Source: NCED01 sp035493955
Lineage (GTDB): Bacteria > Pseudomonadota > Alphaproteobacteria > Caulobacterales > Caulobacteraceae
NCBI GenBank assembly: GCA_035493955.1
Contig: DATJHI010000008.1
Span: 1 to 64,000 of the forward strand
Direction of reading: 5' to 3'
DNA length: 64,000 nt
Below are positions 61,962 through 64,000 of this stretch, in pieces. How positions within the stretch are numbered: position 1 is the stretch's first letter; each line of letters begins with the position of its first letter. The notes beneath the pieces were generated by a model. That model was given only the letters and a program-made list of their open reading frames with translations. It did no database searches and was not told the origin of the DNA. Made by a program: the position numbers and the translations under genes.

Positions 61962-62738
61962 TCAGCCGACACGGCGCCGCGCGGGAAGCTCCGCGTCCGT
62001 CGACCGCGCCAGGCCAGCCGCCTCGCCGATCACCAGCAGCACCGGGCCGTCGCAATCGGCCTCGGCCAAGCGTCCGGGCAGGCCGCGTAGGTCCGAGGCG
62101 ATCAGCCGGGCGGCCGGATGACCAGCGTTTTCCACGGCGATGGCCGGCGTGCGGGGCGCACGCCCCGCCGCGATCAAGTGGGCGCAGGCGGCGGCGCAGG
62201 CGTCGCGAGCCATGTAGAGCGCGAGGGTGGTCTCGGGATCGGCCTTGGCGGCCCATCCCGCCTCGATCACCGAGCCGTCCTGAATCCGGGCGGTGGCGAA
62301 GCTGACGCTGCGCGCCACCCCGCGATGGGTCAGGGGAAAGCCGAACTGGGCGGCCGCGGCGCTGGCGGCGGTGACGCCGGGAACCACCTCGACCGCGACC
62401 CCATTGGCCTCGAGGAAGGCCTGCTCCTCGCCGACCCGGCCGAACACGGACGGATCGCCGCCCTTCAACCGCACCACGGTCAGGCCGCGCCGGGCCAGGC
62501 GCAGCATTAGCCTGTTGATGGTCTGCTGCTTCATGCTGGCGCGCCCAGCCCGCTTGCCGGTCTGGATGCGCAGGCAAGCGCGCGGAGCCAGGGCCAGCAC
62601 CTCGTCGCTGATCAGGGCGTCGTAGAGCAGGACCCCGGCGCTCTCGACAGCGCGGAGCGCCCGCACGGTCATCAGATCGGCCGGACCGGGACCGGCCCCG
62701 ACCAGAGCCACGTGGCCGGTCTTCACCTCATGCGGCAT
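61962..62738 (-). CDS. cobA: Uroporphyrinogen-III C-methyltransferase, 258 aa
   Basis: SAM-dependent enzyme making precorrin-2 for siroheme or cobalamin. Family marks are VALVGAGPGPADLMTVRAL, YDALIS, RLKGGDPSVFGRVGEE, VVPGVTAASAAAAQFGFPLTHRG and YMARDA. It is a monofunctional CobA/SUMT without the CysG dehydrogenase/chelatase half. It overlaps the nitrate reductase stop by 11 bases, which ties it to siroheme for nitrite reductase, itself not in the window. Confidence 0.94.
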   Translation of the reverse strand: MPHEVKTGHVALVGAGPGPADLMTVRALRAVESAGVLLYDALISDEVLALAPRACLRIQTGKRAGRASMKQQTINRLMLRLARRGLTVVRLKGGDPSVFGRVGEEQAFLEANGVAVEVVPGVTAASAAAAQFGFPLTHRGVARSVSFATARIQDGSVIEAGWAAKADPETTLALYMARDACAAACAHLIAAGRAPRTPAIAVENAGHPAARLIASDLRGLPGRLAEADCDGPVLLVIGEAAGLARSTDAELPARRRVG

Positions 62739-64000
62739 GGCGGGCCTCCTCGGGAGCGGCGGCGATTCTGCGGGCGATCTCCGGGCGGCAGGAGCCGCAA
62801 TTGGTCCCGGCGCCGGTGGCCCGGCCCACGGCGTCGGCGTCGCGGGCGCCGGCGGCGATCGCCTCGTCGATGGCGCGGGTCCCGATCCTGAGGCAAGCGC
62901 AGACCTGTGGTCCCGGATCGGGGGTCGCTCCCGGCGGGCGGCCGACCAAGAGGGCGGTGCGGGCTTCCGCCGACAGCAACCCCTCGCCGAACAGGGCCGT
63001 CAGCCAATCCCGCGGCGGCAGACGTCCGGCGGTGGTGAACACCAGCATCCGCTCCAGCCGTCCGTCCACGATCCAGGCCTCGCGCAGCAGGCCCGTGGCC
63101 GGATCCTCGAGGCGGACCGCCTCCCCCGCCGCGCCGCGGGTGAGCCAGCGGCGCAGGGACTCGCGCTCGCTCGCATTTCCGCGCCCGGCGAACTCGTGCA
63201 GATGGCAGTGGTCCTCCGGAATCCGCCGCCAGACCAGGTCCAGGGTCGCTGGCGCCGCGCGGGCGTCGCGGGACATGTAGAAGCCGCGCCAGGTCTCCCG
63301 ATAGGGCCGGGCCCGCGCCGGGGTGTGCTTGAACTCAGGCTGCCCCGACACCGGATCGACCGCCGAGCCGATCAGGCCGTTGGACCGGCCGGAGGGAGCG
63401 AAGGCGGCGCTCCAGTGCATAGGCAGGAACAGGCTGCCGCGACGCTGCCGGTCGCTCAGCCGGGCTACGGCCACGGCGGTTCCCTGGGCGGTTTCGATCC
63501 GGGTCAGGGCGCCTTCGGTCACCCCAAGGCCTTCCGCATCGGCTGGATGTATCTCGACAAAGGGTTCGGGCGCATGGCGGCACAGGTCGGGCGCCAGGCC
63601 GGTCCGGGTCATGGTGTGCCACTGGTCGCGGATGCGCCCGGTGTTCAGGGCCATGGGAAAGCCCAGGCTTTCGGGGGTGGCCGGACCCTTGGGCTGGACC
63701 ACCGCCATCCGGGCTCGGCCGTCGGGAGTGGCGAAACGGCCGTCTTCGAACAGGCGGGACGCGTCGCCCTCCCCGGTCGCCGGCCACTGCACCGGGGCCA
63801 GGGCCTCGTAGGCGCGCACGTCGAGGCCCACCAGGGACGAAAGGTTGAGCGGCCGGCCCCCATTTCCCGTGACGTTCTCATAGGCGGTGAGGCGGGCGTA
63901 CTCGCGGAACACCGCCGCGGCGTTCCCCCAGCCGAAAGCGTCGCCAAAGCCCATGGCCCTGCCCACCTGGGCGACGATGCGCCAGTCGGACCGGGCCTCG
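62728..64000 (-). CDS. nasA: Assimilatory nitrate reductase catalytic subunit, C-terminal 423 residues
   Basis: The gene continues beyond the right edge. The visible part covers the end of the molybdopterin domain (REYARLTAYENVTGNGGRPLNLSSL), the dinucleotide-binding domain (MALNTGRIRDQWHTMTRTGLAPDLCRHAPEPFVEIHPADA), and a C-terminal BFD-like [2Fe-2S] module with four cysteines in VCACLRIGTR and GTNCGSC. That fused module is typical of bacterial NasA that receives electrons from a separate donor. The first residues in the window (EARSDWRIVAQVGRAMGFG) match the family. Confidence 0.93.
   Translation of the reverse strand, partial: EARSDWRIVAQVGRAMGFGDAFGWGNAAAVFREYARLTAYENVTGNGGRPLNLSSLVGLDVRAYEALAPVQWPATGEGDASRLFEDGRFATPDGRARMAVVQPKGPATPESLGFPMALNTGRIRDQWHTMTRTGLAPDLCRHAPEPFVEIHPADAEGLGVTEGALTRIETAQGTAVAVARLSDRQRRGSLFLPMHWSAAFAPSGRSNGLIGSAVDPVSGQPEFKHTPARARPYRETWRGFYMSRDARAAPATLDLVWRRIPEDHCHLHEFAGRGNASERESLRRWLTRGAAGEAVRLEDPATGLLREAWIVDGRLERMLVFTTAGRLPPRDWLTALFGEGLLSAEARTALLVGRPPGATPDPGPQVCACLRIGTRAIDEAIAAGARDADAVGRATGAGTNCGSCRPEIARRIAAAPEEARHAA

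Overview
The window looks like chromosome of a GC-rich alphaproteobacterium, most likely Caulobacteraceae (Caulobacter/Phenylobacterium-like). Support: adjacent chvI and chvG followed by hprK, a mannose-type EIIA and HPr; a TTAA-N7-TTAA CtrA-type box; DUF2794, ccmAB and a Caulobacter-type TonB receptor; frequent GTG/TTG starts; and an abundant alphaproteobacterial intergenic palindrome. The genus is inferred from gene content and not proven. No tRNA, rRNA, CRISPR array, transposase or phage gene was seen.

Layout: 1-3.3 kb, a MarR-EmrA-EmrB type efflux operon with visibly lower GC than the rest, closed by a bidirectional terminator and a nested palindromic repeat. 3.5-8.8 kb, a phosphate-starvation block (pstS, an O/P-type porin, phnE-phnD-phnC) with two Pho-box-like promoters. 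9-16.5 kb, a polyamine region: PLP ornithine decarboxylase, a deoxyhypusine-synthase homologue, N-carbamoylputrescine amidase and agmatine deiminase, interleaved with a membrane protein and an esterase-like hydrolase. 16.6-19.2 kb, a TonB receptor. 19.4-24.2 kb, FkbM methyltransferase, a small monooxygenase-fold protein and three glycosyltransferases including an ArnT-like enzyme. 23.3-27.4 kb, an overlapping gene run (SRPBCC, NifU-like, yidD, thrS, glycosyltransferase). 27.5-33.2 kb, cysS, ccmB, ccmA and aconitase. 33.3-40 kb, mixed housekeeping genes (DUF1223, DUF2794, a tandem retropepsin-PDZ protein, BI-1, UDP-xylose synthase, thpR, an MHS transporter). 40-43.6 kb, HPr, EIIA, HprK, ChvG and ChvI, with a 119-bp palindromic element between the two-component genes. 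43.8-55 kb, an unknown 571-residue protein, polA, a degenerate kinase-receiver protein with an intact EAL domain, a PQQ dehydrogenase-like protein and an RhlE-type helicase. 55-57 kb, small proteins and a cold-shock protein. 57.2-64 kb, assimilatory nitrate uptake and reduction (nasA, cobA, porin, nrtA, nrtB, nrtD) with a leader terminator directly before the porin.

How the parts fit: the polyamine enzymes could make putrescine by two routes (ornithine, agmatine) and pass it to the deoxyhypusine-synthase homologue, which in bacteria probably makes homospermidine because there is no eIF5A substrate. The phosphate block pairs an outer-membrane pore with two periplasmic binding proteins. The nitrate block runs from outer-membrane pore through ABC import to reduction, and CobA supplies the siroheme precursor needed by nitrite reductase. 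The most interesting signals are the polyamine cluster, the nitrate-operon attenuator, the pseudo-kinase/pseudo-receiver EAL protein, and the repeat that supplies the chvI stop codon and part of the chvG ribosome binding site.
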